From Lepas anatifera (lineage: Eukaryota; Arthropoda; Thecostraca; Lepadidae): a stretch of 64,000 bases of DNA. Position numbers and translations under genes: made by a program. The stretch is from positions 1 through 64,000 of the forward strand of contig JAOTON010001268.1 in the NCBI GenBank assembly GCA_034440635.1, in the 5' to 3' direction. Below the pieces are notes generated by a model. It saw only the letters and a list, made by a program, of their open reading frames with translations. It did no database searches and had not been told where the DNA came from. Numbering within the stretch: the first letter of the stretch is position 1; each line of letters begins with the position of its first letter. Shown here one piece after another: positions 12,300-25,806 of this stretch.

Positions 12300-14130
12300 G
12301 GGGTAAGAAGCTCGAGCATAAGCGGATCCAGGACATCAGCATGGGGGTAGGGGCTAAAGAGTTCGAGCATAGGCAGACCCAGGACATCAGTACGAAGGTG
12401 GGGCTAGGGAGTTAGAGCATAGGCGGATCCAGGACATCGGTACGAGGGTCGGGCTAGGGAGTTAGAGCATAGGCGGATCCAGGACATCGGTACAAGGGTC
12501 GGGCTAGGGAGTTAGAGCATAGGCGGATCCAGGACATTAGTACGGGGACGGGGCTAAGCAGCTGAGCATTAGCGGATTCAGGACATCAGTACGGGGTGAG
12601 ACTCGGGAGTTCCAGCATAGGCGGATCCAGGACATCAGTAGGGGGGTAGGGGCTACGGAGTTCGAGCATAGGCGGATCCAGGATATTAGTACGGGGATGT
12701 GGCTAAGGAGATCGAGCATAGGTGGATCTAGGACATCTGTACGGGGGTGGAGATAAGGAGCTCGAGCATAGGCTGATCCAGGACATCAGGAGCGGGTTGG
12801 AACTCGGGACCTCGAGCATAAGCGGATCCAGAACATCAATACGGGGGTGGGGCTAAGGAGCTCGAGCATAGGCGGATCTAGGACATCAGTACGGTGGTGG
12901 GGCTCGGGCGTTCCAGCATAGGCGGATCCAGGACAATAGTAGGGTGGTAGGGGCTAAAGAGTTCGAGTATAGGCGAATCCAGGGCAGTACGGAGGTGGGG
13001 CTACGGAGTTCGAGCATAGGCAGATCCAGGACATCAGTTCGGGGGTGGGGCTAGGGAGCTCGAGCATAGGCGGATCCAGGACATCAGTGCAGGGGTGTGG
13101 CTCCGGAGCTCGAGTAAAGGCGGATCCAGGACATCAGTACGGGGGTGGGGCTAAGGAGATCGAGCATAGGTGGATCCAGGACGTCTGTACAAGGGTGGGG
13201 CTAAAGAGCTGGAGTATAGGCGGATCCAGGACATCAGTATGGGTGTGGGGCTAAGGAGCTCGAGCAGAGGCGGATCCAGGGCATCAGTACGGGGGTGGGG
13301 CTAAGGGGTTCGAGTATAGGCGGATAAAGGACATCAGTACAGAGGTGGGGCTAAGGAGCTCAATCATAAGCGGATCCAGGACATCAGCAGAGGGGTGGGG
13401 GCTAAAGAGTTCGGGCATAGGCGGATCCAGGACATCAGTACGGGGGTGGGGCTAAGGAGCTCGAGCATAAGCGGAGCCAGGATACCAGTACGGGGGTAGA
13501 GGCTAAGGAGTTTGAGCATAGGCGGGTCCAGCATATCGGTACGGGGATGGGGCTAGGAGATCCAGCATTGGCGGATCCAGGACATATGTACGGAGGTGGG
13601 GCTAAGGAGCTCGAGCATAGGCGGATCCAGGACATCAGTATGGGTGTCGGGCTAAGGAGCTCGAGCAGAGGCGGATCCAGGACGTCAGTACGGGGCCGGG
13701 GCTAAGGGGCTCGAGTATAGGCGGATCAAAGACATCAGTACGGGGGTGGGGCTAAGGAGCTCGAGCATAAGCGGATCCAGGACCTCAAGGGGCTAAAGAG
13801 TTAAAACAGGTAGGGGCTAAAGAGTTAAAACATAAGCAGATCCAGGACATCAGTACGGGGGTGGGGCTAAGGAGCTCGAGCATAAGCGGATTCAGGACAT
13901 CAGTACGTGGGTGGGGCTCGGGAGCTCGAGCATAGGCGGATCCAGGACATCAGTAGGGGTAGTGGCTAAGGAGTTCAAGCATAGGCGGATCCAGGGCAGT
14001 ATAGAGGTGGGGCTACTGAGTTCGAGCATAGGCAGATCCAGGACATATGTAAGGGGGTGGGGTAAGGAGCTCGAACATAGGCGGATCCAGGACATCAGTT
14101 CGGTGGTGGGGCTGAGGTCTCGAGCTGGGG
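12300..14130. repeat. ~50-bp minisatellite array M3
   Basis: Near-identical to M0 monomer by monomer. Only a few substitutions and single-base indels were noticed on reading (for example one extra C near 12,266 and an A/G change in the 'cccagg(a/g)catcagtacg' monomer). Confidence 0.9.
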
Positions 14131-15719
14131 CATAATTCGGTAACAAATAGGCTGAATTGGGTGAAAATCTGCAGGTATAGGTGAAATACCGTCGGAAAAC
14201 CCATCATATTTTATATTGTATCTCCTTTCTTCTCGTCATGCCCAGTCTTTGCTTAACAAAACAAACATTATGCGTGTGTTTATTTCTTTGATGATATGAA
14301 CAGAGGGCAAGCGTGGTGCAGTATGCAGAGACATGTTAATTTAGGAAAACATGGGCCTAGACAGGGGATTGAATGGAGCCATAATGAGAACACAAAACCT
14401 AAAACTCCAACATTGCGTTGTTATAAGTATCAAACTGCTGAAAACACTCGCCTGTCAATCGAACTGTTTGGCTAACGTACATTGTCACCGGCTTCTCCTG
14501 CGCCAGAGCGGCACCTGCCGAGGCCGCAGGCCGAGGTCTGTTGTTGTTGTCTGTTCTGAGCGCTGGTATCAGAGACCTTAAACTTTTGTGGATAGAAGGC
14601 ACTTCCAAATGAATAAGCACCACGGTTGTCAATTTTCAAAATTTTCAAAATTTTGCCCAGAATTTTGCATTATGTGATTTTTAACTTTTATTTTTCTATT
14701 TTTTCCTAATTCATCTACAGTCTTCAAACTTGCACCCTTTTACGTCAGGGAAATTTGTAGATCACACAAAAAGTTTGAAAGAAAAAGTTATAAATTTAAG
14801 GCTCCAAATTAGCTTTTAAACTTTGCACCCTAAATTTGGCATAAAACTCATAGTCAAAACTACAGGCTCGAAATATCTGAAGCTACAGCAGTTCAGGTTC
14901 TGAGTCGAATACCAATTTAAAGGCCGGTTTGTGCAGTACTGCACAAACACAAAAACAAAACAAAAACGGAAATTTAAGGGTCCTTTTTGGCCCATTCTGC
15001 GAAGGTCTGCATTTCCCAAAATATCAGTCAAACCCTTATATCTTCCGATCTAATTAAGATAAATTAGTTCCCATTTCAGATAATAAAAGAGAATAGCCTC
15101 CTTTATTATATATTTAGAGATAAAAACTTTCAGACTGAAACTTTTTATTTTAGAGGCAAAAATAAAATATAAGTTTTTAAAAATTTTATTCTCAGCCCCC
15201 TGGTTTCCAGACCATGATAGCTACGGTATTCAACTTAACACGGCTGGATAGAAAACTTCGTTGCCGTCATTTTTCTCACTCATACCCCCCACTTATCTCT
15301 TACGGCTTCCGCGCTATCAGCCGTAAAATACATTTCAAGGTGGTAATTTTATCGGTTCATTTTTGCTTCACACCAGGATTTCGAATGGTTAATATAGATG
15401 GAAGTGGATGAAATTCGGCAAAAAGCTAGTTGAAAGGCATATCTTGCCATCGCAACAGGTTGCATATCATAGCAACAACAGTGTACCTTTAATTAAATGT
15501 AATACACAATGCTAGTAAGTTTTCCGCTCGAAACCTCACCCCGCCGTTCGGCCGTGGCGTGGCTGCGGGCGGCGCACTGGTAGCTGCTATGCGAGACAGA
15601 TACCATAGCTATGTACGCATGCTATAGACCAGCGCGAATGCCCGGTGGTGGCAGGGTAGTCTGTCTCGTTTCGGCTCCTCTACTCGTGCGGCGGGCGCGT
15701 TGTCTATTAGATATTCATA

Positions 15720-16030
15720 TCAGTCGGACGGCCGGGTGGCGGCCGTGCGGTAGGGTCCCGCTCGCTGCGGCGACTTGCGACGAATAAAAAACAAAATGGT
15801 GGTCAGGAACTGGTTTGCTTGTTTGGTTTGTTGTGTTTTGTTGTTTCTTTATGTGTGTCCAAATCTTACTGTGTATGTGTGTGATAGGTCCGGTAAAAGT
15901 GATGTGTTTTCTGAGAGAGATAAGAGAGGCCCCACCACTTAAGCCTTCGGGCTTTTGCGTCAATCTATTTGTTATACCTGTCATATTGTTTCCGTCCAAT
16001 AAAAGTTTATCATCTGTCTATCTATCTACC
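15720..16030 (+). mobile_element. Possible retroposon 3' end, copy 2
   Basis: Close copy of 7320-7625, ending in 'ctgtctatctatctaccc'. It sits in the same place of the type 2 unit, so it was probably duplicated with the unit, not inserted independently. Confidence 0.35.
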
Positions 16031-16184
16031 CACTAGTTAATGCATCCTCTAACCATAGGTAGCACTGGCCAAAGGATCCACCGTTGCACACCATTTCTTT
16101 CCCAGCCGAATAAACCTCTTTGTGGTGATACCATGACACGTGACTCCTTGCACTCCCTGCTTAAATAAACTTAATAAGCAGTGG

Positions 16185-17190
16185 CGGATCCAGGCCATTA
16201 GTATGGCGGTGGGGCTAAGGAGCTCGAGCATAGGCGGATCCAAGACATCAGTACCGGGGTGGGGCTAGTGAGTTTGAACATAGGCGGACCCAGGACATCA
16301 GTACGGGGTGGGGCTAAGGAGCTCGAGCATAGGCGGATCCAGGACATCAGGAGCGGGTTGGAACTCGGGACCTCGAGCATAAGCGGATCCAGAACATCAA
16401 TACGGGGGTGGGGCTAAGGAGCTCGAGCATAGGCGGATCCAGGACATCAGTAGGGGGTGGGGCTAAGGAGCTCCAGCATAGGCGGATCCAGGACATCAGT
16501 TCGGGGGTGGGGTTAAGGAGCTCGAGCATAGGCGGACCCAGGACATCAGTACGGAGGTGGGCTAAAGAGATCGAGCATAGGCGAATCCAGGACATCAGCA
16601 CGGAGGTGGAGCTAAGGAGCTCGAGCATAAGCGGATCCAGGACATCAATACGGGGGTGGGGCTAAGGAGCTCGAGCATAGGCGGATCCAGGACATCAGTA
16701 CGGGGTGGGGCTAAGGAGCTCCAGCATAGGCGGATCCAGGACATCAGTTCGGGGGGTGGGGTTAAGGAGCTCGAGCATAGGCGGACCCAGGACATCAGTA
16801 CGGGGGTGGGCTAAGGAGATCGAGCATAGGCGAATCCAGGACATCAGCACGGAGGTGGGGCTAAGGAGCTCGAGCATAGGCGGATCCAGGACATCAGTAC
16901 GGGGTGGGGTAAGGAGCTCGAGCATAGGCAGATCCAGGACATGAGTACGGGGTGGGGCTAGGGAGCTCGAGCATAGGCGGATCCAGGACAGTACGAAGGT
17001 GGGGCTACGGAGTTCGAGCATAGGCGGATCCAGGACATCAGTAAGGGGGTGGGGCTGAGGAGCTCGAGCATAGGCGGATCCAGGACATCAGTACGGGGAT
17101 GGGCCTCAGGAGTTGGAGCATTAGCGGATCCAGGATATCAGTTCGGTGGTGGGGCTAAGGAGCTTGAGCATAGGCGGATCAAGGATTACC
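16185..17190. repeat. ~50-bp minisatellite array M4
   Basis: About 20 monomers, twice M2. A block of about six monomers (about 16,410-16,640) is repeated at about 16,650-16,890, which shows local block duplication inside the array. Confidence 0.88.
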
Positions 17191-17549
17191 GATAGAGGAG
17201 GCACCGTACGCAGGGCAAGGGGTATAATCCGGAGCATAGAGCGCAACTTTTGGCACGTAAAATCCTTCCGATGGGCGCCAATTTTTTCATCTTAGGGGAA
17301 AGGGTGGGAAGTGACATTTCAGGGGTGCCATCGAATGTTTGAGGGGCGCCGTGGCCATTTCAGGGGGTGCTGAGGATCGACCAAAAGGGGGGTGCACGTG
17401 CCTCCTATCCCCCCCGCTTCCCTGAATTCACCTTTTAGCTCCAGCCTCTCTGCCATTCCCTCCAAACATCCTTTGCTCATGCTATAGCTCTAGGCATTTT
17501 CACATGGGGGGGGACTTAAGCCCACTAGCCTCACCCCCTTAACACAGGC

Positions 17550-18300
17550 TCTCCCGGCAACCTACGGGTCGATTTTTTTGAAATTTTGTGAACAAGAAAA
17601 TGACACGGAGTGAAAACGACAAATAATGTCATAGTGAAGCTGCACTGCCCTGCGCATGCGCAGTAGAAATCTTAAAGATAAGCCTTAAAGGTGAGGATAT
17701 TTCAGAAGAAGACATGGACAGAGGAGAGCAAACATGCTTAAATTTAGTATGAAAGTTTTGACACCCTTGCTTACTACAAAGGTAAGTGCGCATGCGCATT
17801 AGAACTTATGGTCAGGGAGGCTATCTTGGGAGCCAATAGACCGATTGGGCTAAAAATTTGAGAGTAATAGCAGAATACTATCTGCTAATCCCAATTCACG
17901 GAATTATGACATTATGACATTATGACATTATTTACATTACTTAATTTACATACATTAATATTTACACTATTTACATACATTAATTATGACATTATGACAT
18001 TATGATATTATGACATTGCATTGTGCTGCGCATGCTGAGTATGAATTCTAAGGAATATTAGGCTATAAGGGATAGTTTAGTTCAGGAGACAAAAAAACGA
18101 CATACCAACATGCTTCAGTCAATTATAACGGTATCTTCGCTCTCATTCACTGCAGACTTTACTGCGCATGCGGACTGGGACTTAGGATAACCGAAGCTAA
18201 CTCGGCAACAAATAGGCTGAATTGTGTGAAGATCTCCAAGTGTAGGTGAAATATGGTCGGCAAACCCATAATATTTTATATTGTACCTCCTTTCTTCTGG
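17550..18300. repeat. 136-bp palindrome-phased repeat array, copy 2
   Basis: Palindromes start at 17,651, 17,787, 18,027 and 18,163. The intervals are 136, 240 and 136 bp. The long interval is explained by an extra ~104 bp of AT-rich 'attatgacattatgacatt' and 'tttacatacattaat' repeats at about 17,910-18,015, inserted in one type A monomer. A and B monomers alternate as in copy 1. Confidence 0.85.
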
Positions 18301-19679
18301 CCATAGCCAGTCTTTACTTAACCAACCAAACTTTATACGTGTGATTATTTATGTGATGACATGAACAGACGACAAACGTGGCGCAGTGTGCAGACACATG
18401 TTAGTTTAGGAAAACATGGACTTACACATGGACTGAATGTAGTCAGAATGAGAACATTAGACCTCAAGTCCCAACATCGCGTTAGTATAGGTATCATACT
18501 GCTGAAAACACTTGCCCCTCAATCGATTTGCTTGCCTAACGTACATTGTCACCGGCTTCTCCTGCGCCGGAGCGGCACCTGCCGAGGCCGCAGGCCGAGG
18601 TAGTAGTAGTATTTGTTGTCTGTTCTGAGGCCTGGTATCAGATACTTGAAACTTGCAGGGATAAAAGGCAGGAACCCATAAAAAATCCCGACGGCTGCAG
18701 ATTTTCGAATTTTGCAAAAACTTTTCCAAAATTTTGGATTATATTTTTATAAAGTTTTGTTTTTCTATTTTTCTATTTTTAGTTTACAGCTCTCAAACTT
18801 ACACTCTTTTACACACAATCAATTACCAGTTGTTGCTCAAAGTTTGAAGCAAAAATCCAAATTTGTACATCCAAAAGGATTTTTTGAAACTTTTACCTCC
18901 AACTTGTAGTGAAATGCATTACCAAAGTTATAAGTTCGAAATATCTGAAGATATGATGCTAGGTGTTCCAAACTGGATTTTTACAGACAGAATAGACTGT
19001 GCATTACTGCATAGACACTAAACTGAACCAAAAGCATAATTTTGAAGGTCAGTTTTGGCCCTTTTTCCAAAACATAGCAATTATGGCCTAAAACTTTAAA
19101 ACCATATAACTTTCAAAATTCTGGACATTTTTGAACGCAGTCTTCTTTGTTGAGATGGGTATTGTCATTACAACAACATATTCAAAATGCAAATTTCTGA
19201 CTTAATGGGAAATATTTTTCTGCAAAAATACAATGTTTTTTGTTTTTTTGGGAATTTAGGACTACATATTTCCAAATTTTCTTTTCGAAATTGGTACCAA
19301 AAAAAGCCCGGCTCAAGTTCTACAACCGTCTGCCTGACCATACCCGCGCGTCTCCCATAGGTTTTGAGCTATATGATGATAAATACTGAATTTGATGCGG
19401 TTTTCATAGGTTGTAATAGATTCATCACGTGATAAAGTGCTTTTATACTCAACTGAAATCTATGGCTCTCTCTATACTTGTAGTGTGGGAGATTATGAGC
19501 TCTGCCGTTTTTGTTTCATGACGCTCCGATGACTAGTTCGCTACTGAGGGCCAAAATACTTCGGTCACCTTTTTCCCGCAGCAGGAGTGACGTCATTCTG
19601 CCCTTCTTGCATGGAGCTTGTGTTCTGCGGCGGTAGGCTGCAGCCGGTGAATGCGTGCAAGAAAGGCATAACATTTCTA

Positions 19680-19995
19680 TCCTAGTGCATGCAGCGGATC
19701 ACTCGGCCGGCCGGTTGGCGGCCGTTCGGTAGGGTCCCACTCGCGGTGGCGACTTGCGGCGAATACAAAACAAAATGGTGGCCAGGAACTGGTATGCTTG
19801 TTTGGTTTGTTGTGATTTGTTTCTTTATGGGTGCCCAAATCTTACTGTGTATGTGTGTGATACGTACGGTAAAAAGTGATGTGTTTTATGAGAGAGATAA
19901 GAGAGGCCCCACCTCTTAAACCTTCGGGCTTTTGCGTCAATCTCTTTGTTATACCCGTCATATTGTTCCGTCCAATAAAATTTTATCATCTATCC
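19680..19995 (+). mobile_element. Possible retroposon 3' end, copy 3
   Basis: Homologous to 7320-7625 with more substitutions. It starts at 'gcagcggatcactcggccgg' and ends 'ccaataaaattttatcatct', directly before a GGCGGATCCAGG block. Confidence 0.35.
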
Positions 19996-19997
19996 AT

Positions 19998-20470
19998 AGG
20001 CGGATCCAGGATTGCCGATCGGAGGGGGCACCTCCGGGGGGAGGGGCCATCCGGACCAGGGGGACGCCAGTTTTGACCGGCAAAACCTATCAGGTGGGGC
20101 TAAGGAGCTCAAGCATAGGCGGATCCAGGACATCAGTACAGGTATTGGGCTAAAGAGCTCGGGCATAGGCGGATCCATGGCATCAGTAAGGTGGTGGGGC
20201 TAAGGACCTCGATCATAGGCGGATCCAGGACATCAGTACGGGGGTGGGGCTAAGGAGCATAGGCGGACCCAGGACATCAGTGCCGGGATGGGCCTAAGGT
20301 GCTCGATCATAGGCGGATCCAGGACATAAGTTCAGGGTGGGGCTAAGGAGCTCAAGCATAGCCGGATCCAGGACATCAGTACGGAGGTGGGGCTAAGGAG
20401 CTCGAGCATAGGCGGATCCAGGACATCAGTATGGGGGAGGGGCTAAGGGGCTCGAGTAAAGGCGGATCAA
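19998..20470. repeat. ~50-bp minisatellite array M5 (short)
   Basis: About nine diverged monomers of the GGCGGATCCAGGACATCAGT family. The first lies just after the retroposon-like module, separated from the rest by about 60 bp of the 'gccagttttgaccggcaaaacc' module. Confidence 0.82.
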
Positions 20471-20839
20471 ATATTTCCGAGAGGGGAGAAATCGTCCCGG
20501 GGGAAGGGGTGTAATCCGGAACCGGAGGGCCTCACTTTTGACCGGCAAAATCTATCAAGTGGACGCAAAATCCTTCCGATGGGCGCAGATATTCGTATCT
20601 TAGGGGTTGGGCAGTGGCATTTCAAGCGGTGTCATCAAATGTCTAAGGGTGCGCCGTGGCCATTTCAAGGGGCGCCGAGGGTCGATCAAGGGGGCACGTG
20701 CCCCTATACCCCCTCCCCCACCACCCTGAATTCACCTATTCTTTTGAGCATCCTGATCATTGCTTTGAAACATCCTCCGCCTATGCCATAGCTGTAGGAC
20801 TTTTCACATGGGGGATTAAGCCCCTAGCCTCGCCCCTTG

Positions 20840-21640
20840 TATCCGCCCCCGTGTTTAGACATATAAATGATACATAAATCTCGTTGCATTCTGTTCCATG
20901 TTATCCAACCATACTAATGGTGACAATCGGTCATGCAGATTTCGAACGTGGTCTTTAGGTCAATGAAAGGTCACTGCACATGCGCAGTGAAACTAAGTGT
21001 AACAGAGGCCATCTCAGCAACCTACGGGTCGATTTCCTTGAAATTTTGTGAACAAGATAATTACACGGAATAAAAACAAAAAATTTCAAATTAAAGTTGC
21101 ACTGCTCTGCGCATGCGCAGTAGAAATTATTAAATTAAGCCTTAAATTTTAGGAAATTTCAGAGGAGGAAATGAACAGAGGAGAGCCAACATGCTTAAAT
21201 TTAGCATGAACTTTTTGTCACCCTTAATAACTACAAAGGTCAGTGCGCATGCGCATTAGATTTTATGGTCATTGAGGCTATCTCGGGAGCCAATCGACCG
21301 ATTTTGCTCAAACTTTGCGAGTAAAAGCAGAATACTATCTGCTAATCCCAATTGGCGGCATTATGACGCTGTACTGTGCTGCACATGCACTGTAGGAATT
21401 TTAAGGAATAATAGGCTATAAGGGATAATTTAGACCAGGAGACAAACACACAGCATACCAACATGCTTCAGCCAATTATAACGGTATCTTCGCTCTCATT
21501 CACTGCAGACGTTACTGCTCATGCGGACTAGGGCATAGGGTTACCGAAGCTAACTCGGTAACAAATAGGCTGCATTGGGTGAAAATATGCAGGTATAGGT
21601 GAAATACGGTCGGCAAATCCATCATAGCTTATATTGTGTC
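20840..21640. repeat. 136-bp palindrome-phased repeat array, copy 3
   Basis: Palindrome starts at 20,975, 21,108, 21,244, 21,380 and 21,516, giving intervals of 133, 136, 136 and 136 bp. A/B alternation is kept. Several palindromes are mutated here (TGCACATGCGCA, TGCACATGCACT, TGCTCATGCGGA) but the spacing is not. Confidence 0.85.
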
Positions 21641-24600
21641 TCCTTTCTTTTGGTCATGCCCGGTCCTTGCTTAACAAAACAAACATTATACGTGTGTTTA
21701 TTTATGTGATGACATTAACAGAGGGCAAACGTGGCACAGTGTGCAGAGACATGCTAATTTAGGAAAACATGGGCTTACACAGGGGATTGAATGGACTCAT
21801 AATGAGAAAAAAAGACCTAAAGTCCCAATATTGCGTTGGGATAAGTATCATACTGCTGAAAACACTGGCCTGTCAATCGAACTGTTTGCCTAACGTACAT
21901 TGTCACCGGCTTCTCCTGCGCCGGAGCGGCACTTGCCGAGGCCGCAGGCCGAGGTTGTTGTCTGTTGTTGTTGTCTGTTCTGAGCGCTGGTATCAGAGAC
22001 CTAAAACTTTTGTGGATAGAAGGCATTGCCAAATGAATAAGCACCACGGTTGTCAATTTTCAAAATTTTCAAAAATTTGCCCAGAATTTTGCATTATGTG
22101 ATTTTTAACTTTTATTTTTCTATTTTTTGCTATTTCATCTACAGTCTTCAAACTTGCACCCTTTTACATAAGGCAAATTTGGAGTTCACACAAAAAGTTG
22201 GAGAGAAACAGCTTTAACTTTAGGGCTCTAAATTAGCTTTTAAACTTTGCACCCTAAATTTGGCATAAAACTCATGGTCTAAACTACAAGCTCGAAATAT
22301 CTGAAGCTACAGCAGTTCAGGTTCTGAGTCAAATATCAACTTAAAGGCCGGTTTGTGCAGTACTGCACAAACACAGAAACAAAACAAAAACGAAAATTTA
22401 AGGGTCCTTTTTGGCCCATTCCGTGAAGGTCTGCATTTCCCAAAATATCATTCAAACCCTTATATCTTCCGATCTAATTGATAAAATTTAGGTCCCATTT
22501 CAGATAATAAAGAGAATAGCCTCCTTTATTATATATTTAGAGATAAAATTTTTCAGAATGAAACTTTTTTATTTTATAGGCAAAAATAAAATATAAGTTT
22601 TTAAAATTTTTATTCTCAGCCCCCTGGTTTCCAGACCATGATAGCTACGGTATTCAACTTAACACGGCTGGATAGAAAACTTCGTTGCCGTCATTTTTCT
22701 CACTCATACCCCCCACTTATCTCTTACGGCTTCCGCGCTATAAGCCGTAAAATACATTTTAAAGGGGTAGTTTTATCAATTCATTTTTGCTTCACCCCGG
22801 GGTTTAGGGTGGTTAGAGTCATTGGAGGGAAATGAAATTTTGCATGCAGCTAGGTATGAGACATATGTCGACATTCTATCTGCATAGATATCAATGAAAC
22901 ACCAAGTTACCTTTACAAACATGCCGTTTCTCCATGCATCGTTGTAGCAAATCACCACGCGTCACCCCTGCGTCCACGCCGCGGCAACGCCGGCGATCGG
23001 AGCGGCCGTTTCTGTTTATTTATGGTCTGGTAAAAAAGTACCCAATACTACCCATAATGCATCACAAGTAATAAGAGTACCGTAAAAGTCCGAGTTTACA
23101 ATAAGAGTATTATGTTTCTGTTTTTGGACCATGGGTGGATCCAGGGAATAAGTAGGCTAGGTCCCCCCCACCCTTCTCCCCCACCCTTTCTCCCCCCAAC
23201 CCCCAATCGACCATCGGCGCCCTCTGAAATTGTAAAGACACGCCTCTCAAGGTCGATGACGCTCCCTGAAATGTCATTTCCCATACGCGGATCCAGGATT
23301 GCCTATCGGGGGCGAGGTGGAAGGGGAAACTTCCTGGTGGGCGCTATCTACACCAGGGACGCCACTTTTGGCCGGAAAAACTTATCAAGTAGGCGTTAAA
23401 ACCTATCAGTAGACTCCGATACCTGCATTTGGGGGAAAACGACATTTCAGGGGGGTGCCATCGAACTTTCCAGGGGTTTCTGGGACAATTTCAGGGGGCG
23501 CTAGAGGTGGGGTAGTAACGGGTGTGGGGGTAAGGAGCTCGAGCATAAGCGGATCCAGTACATCAGCATGGTGGTAGGGGCTAAAGAGTTCGAGCATAGG
23601 CGGACCCAGGACATCAGTACGAGGATGGGGCTAGGGAGTTAGAGCATAGGCGGATCCAGGACATCGGTACGAGGGACGGGCTAGGGAGTTAGAGCATAGG
23701 CGGATCCAGGACATTAGTACGGGGATGGGGCTAAGCAGCTGAGCATTAGCGGATTCAGGACATCAGTACGGGGTGAGACTCGGGAGTTCCAGCATAGGCA
23801 GATCCAGGACATCAGTATGGGGTAGGGGCTAAGGAGTTCGAGCATAGGTGGATCCAGGAGCAGTACGGAAGTGGGGCTACGGAGTTCAAGCATAGGCGGA
23901 TCCAGGATTTTAGTACGGGGATGGGGCTAAGGAGATCGAGCATAGGCGGATCTAGGACATCTGTACGGGGGTGGAGATAAGGAGCTCGAGCATAGGCTGA
24001 TCCAGGGCATCAGTATGGGTGTGGGGCTAAGGAGCTCGAGTAGAGGCGGATCTAGGACATCAGTACTGCGGTGGGGCTAAAAAGCTTGAGTATAGGCGGA
24101 TCAAGGACATCAGTACGGGGGTGAGGCTAAGGAGCTCGAACATAAACGGATCCAGGACATCAGCACGGGAGTAGGGGCTAAAGAGTTCGAGCATAGGCGG
24201 ATCCAGGACATCAGTACGGGGGTGGGGCTTAGAAGCTCGAGCATAAGCGGATTCAGCTGATCAGTACGGGGGTGGGGCTCGGGAGCTCGAGCATAGTCGG
24301 ATCCAGGGCATCAGTAGGGGGGTGGGGGCTAAGTAGTTCGAGGATAGGCGGATCCAGGGCAGTACAGAGGTGGGGCTACGGAGTTCGAGCATAGGCGGAT
24401 CCAGGACATCAGTAAAGGGGTGGGGTAAGGAGCTCGAGCATAGGCGGATCCAGGACATCAGTGGGGGTAGGGGCTACGGAGTTCGAGCATAGGCGGATCC
24501 AGAACATCAGTAAGAAGGTGGGGTGAGATGCTCGAGCATTGGCGGATCCAGGACATCAGTAGGGGGTAGGGGCTAAGGGGTTCGAACATAGGCGGATCCA

Positions 24601-25404
24601 GGACATCATTACGAAGGTGGGGCTAAAAGTTCGAGCATAGGCGGATCCAGGACATCAGTACGGTGTTGGGGCTCGGGCGTTCCAGCATAGGCGGATCCAG
24701 GACATTAGTAGGGTGGTAGGGGCTAAAGAGTTCGAGTATAGGCGGATCCAGGACATCAGTACGGGGGTGGGGCTAAGGAGATCGAGCATAAGCGGAGCCA
24801 GGATATCAGTACGGGGATGGGGCTAAGGAGGCCCAGCATAGGCGGATCCAGGACATCTGTACGGTGGTGGGGCTAAGGACCTCGAGCATAGGCGGAACCA
24901 GGACATCAATATGGGTGTCGGGCTAAGGAGCTCGAGCAGAGACGGATCCAGGACATCAGTACGGGGCTGGGGCTAAGGGGCTCGAGTATAGGCGTATCAA
25001 AGACATCTGTACGGGGGTGGGGCTAAGGAGCTCGAGCATAAGCGGATCCAGGACATCAAGGGGCTAAAGAGTTAAAACAGGTAGGGGCTAAAGAGTTAAA
25101 ACATAGGCGGATCCAGAACATCAGTACGGGGGTGGGGCTAAGGAGCTCGAGCACAAGCGGATTCAGGACATCAGTACGTGGGTGGGGCTCGGGAGCTCGA
25201 GCATAGGCGGATCCAGGACATCAGTAGGGGTAGGGGCTAAGGAGTTCAAGCATAGGCGGATCCAGGGCAGTATAGAGAAGGGCTACGGAGTTCGAGCATA
25301 GGCAGATCCAGGACATATGTAATGGGGTGGGGTAAGGAGCTCGAGCATAGGCGGATCCAGGACATCAGTTCGGTGGTGGGGCTGAGGTTTTGAGCTGGGG
25401 CATA
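21557..25404. repeat. Higher-order repeat unit U6 (type 1)
   Basis: C module about 21,765-22,040, D about 22,619, type 1 E 'agggtggttagagtcattgg' (about 22,803), 'ccatgggtggatccaggg' at about 23,130, and minisatellite 23,510-25,395. No gene seen. Confidence 0.85.
23510..25395. repeat. ~50-bp minisatellite array M6
   Basis: About 38 monomers, with the same start and end signatures as M0 and M3 but a different set of internal monomers, so it diverged before the M0/M3 duplication. Confidence 0.88.
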
Positions 25405-25806
25405 ACTCGGTAACAAATTGGCTGAATTGGGTGAAAATCTGCAGGTATAGGTGAAATACCGTCGGAAAACCAATCATATTTGATATTGTATCTCCTTTCT
25501 TCTCGTCATGCCCAGTCTTTGCTTAACAAAACAAACATTATGCGTGTGTTTATTTATTTGATGAAATGAACAGAGGGCAAGCGTGGTGCAGTATGCAGAG
25601 ACATGCTAATTTAGGAAAACATGGTCCTAGACAGGGGATTGAATGGCGCCATAATGAGAACACAAAACCTAAAACTCCAACATTGCGTTGTTATCAGTAT
25701 CAACCTGCTGAAAACACTCGCCTCTCAATCGAACTATTTGGCTAACGTACATTGTTACCGGCTTCTCCTGCGCCGGAGCGGCACCTGCCGAGGCCGCAGG
25801 CCGAGG
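25405..25806. repeat. Truncated unit U7, right edge of the higher-order array
   Basis: Only the junction and part of the C module are present. Similarity stops directly after 'ccgcaggccgagg' at about 25,806, where unrelated sequence begins. This is the right boundary of the tandem array. Confidence 0.8.

Larger units (their letters stand above)
9319..14144. repeat. Higher-order repeat unit U3 (type 1, with inserted TTAA element)
   Basis: A type 1 unit that would be about 3.96 kb without the TTAA-flanked insertion at 9436-10,290. C module about 10,385-10,760 with a long (GTT)n run, D about 11,325, type 1 E with 'agggtggttagagtccttgg' (about 11,510), 'ccatgggtggatccaggg' at about 11,833, and minisatellite 12,300-14,130. 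From 11,906 it is nearly identical to the start of the window. Confidence 0.85.
14145..18204. repeat. Higher-order repeat unit U4 (type 2)
   Basis: Module order as in U2: C about 14,345-14,635 with only a short (GTT)n, D about 15,196, type 2 E 'gatttcgaatggttaatatag' (about 15,376), retroposon-like module 15,720-16,030, minisatellite 16,185-17,190, 'gacatttcaggggtgcc' module (about 17,310) and 136-bp monomers. No gene seen. Confidence 0.85.
18205..21556. repeat. Higher-order repeat unit U5 (divergent type 2)
   Basis: The C module (about 18,410-18,690) is followed by an AT-rich part clearly related to, but more diverged than, the other units (for example 'ttcgaaatatctgaaga' at about 18,938). 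The D module is not recognisable. A retroposon-like module (19,680-19,995), short minisatellite and 136-bp monomers follow. This unit is older than, or outside, the recent homogenisation that affected U0-U4 and U6. Confidence 0.8.

Noticed and set aside
1..25395. Many 60-110-codon minus-strand frames with MSWIRLCSSSLAPP-like repeats and their plus-strand partners
   Set aside because: They are translations of the ~50-bp minisatellite; three monomers give a 50-residue repeat. No start context or domain.
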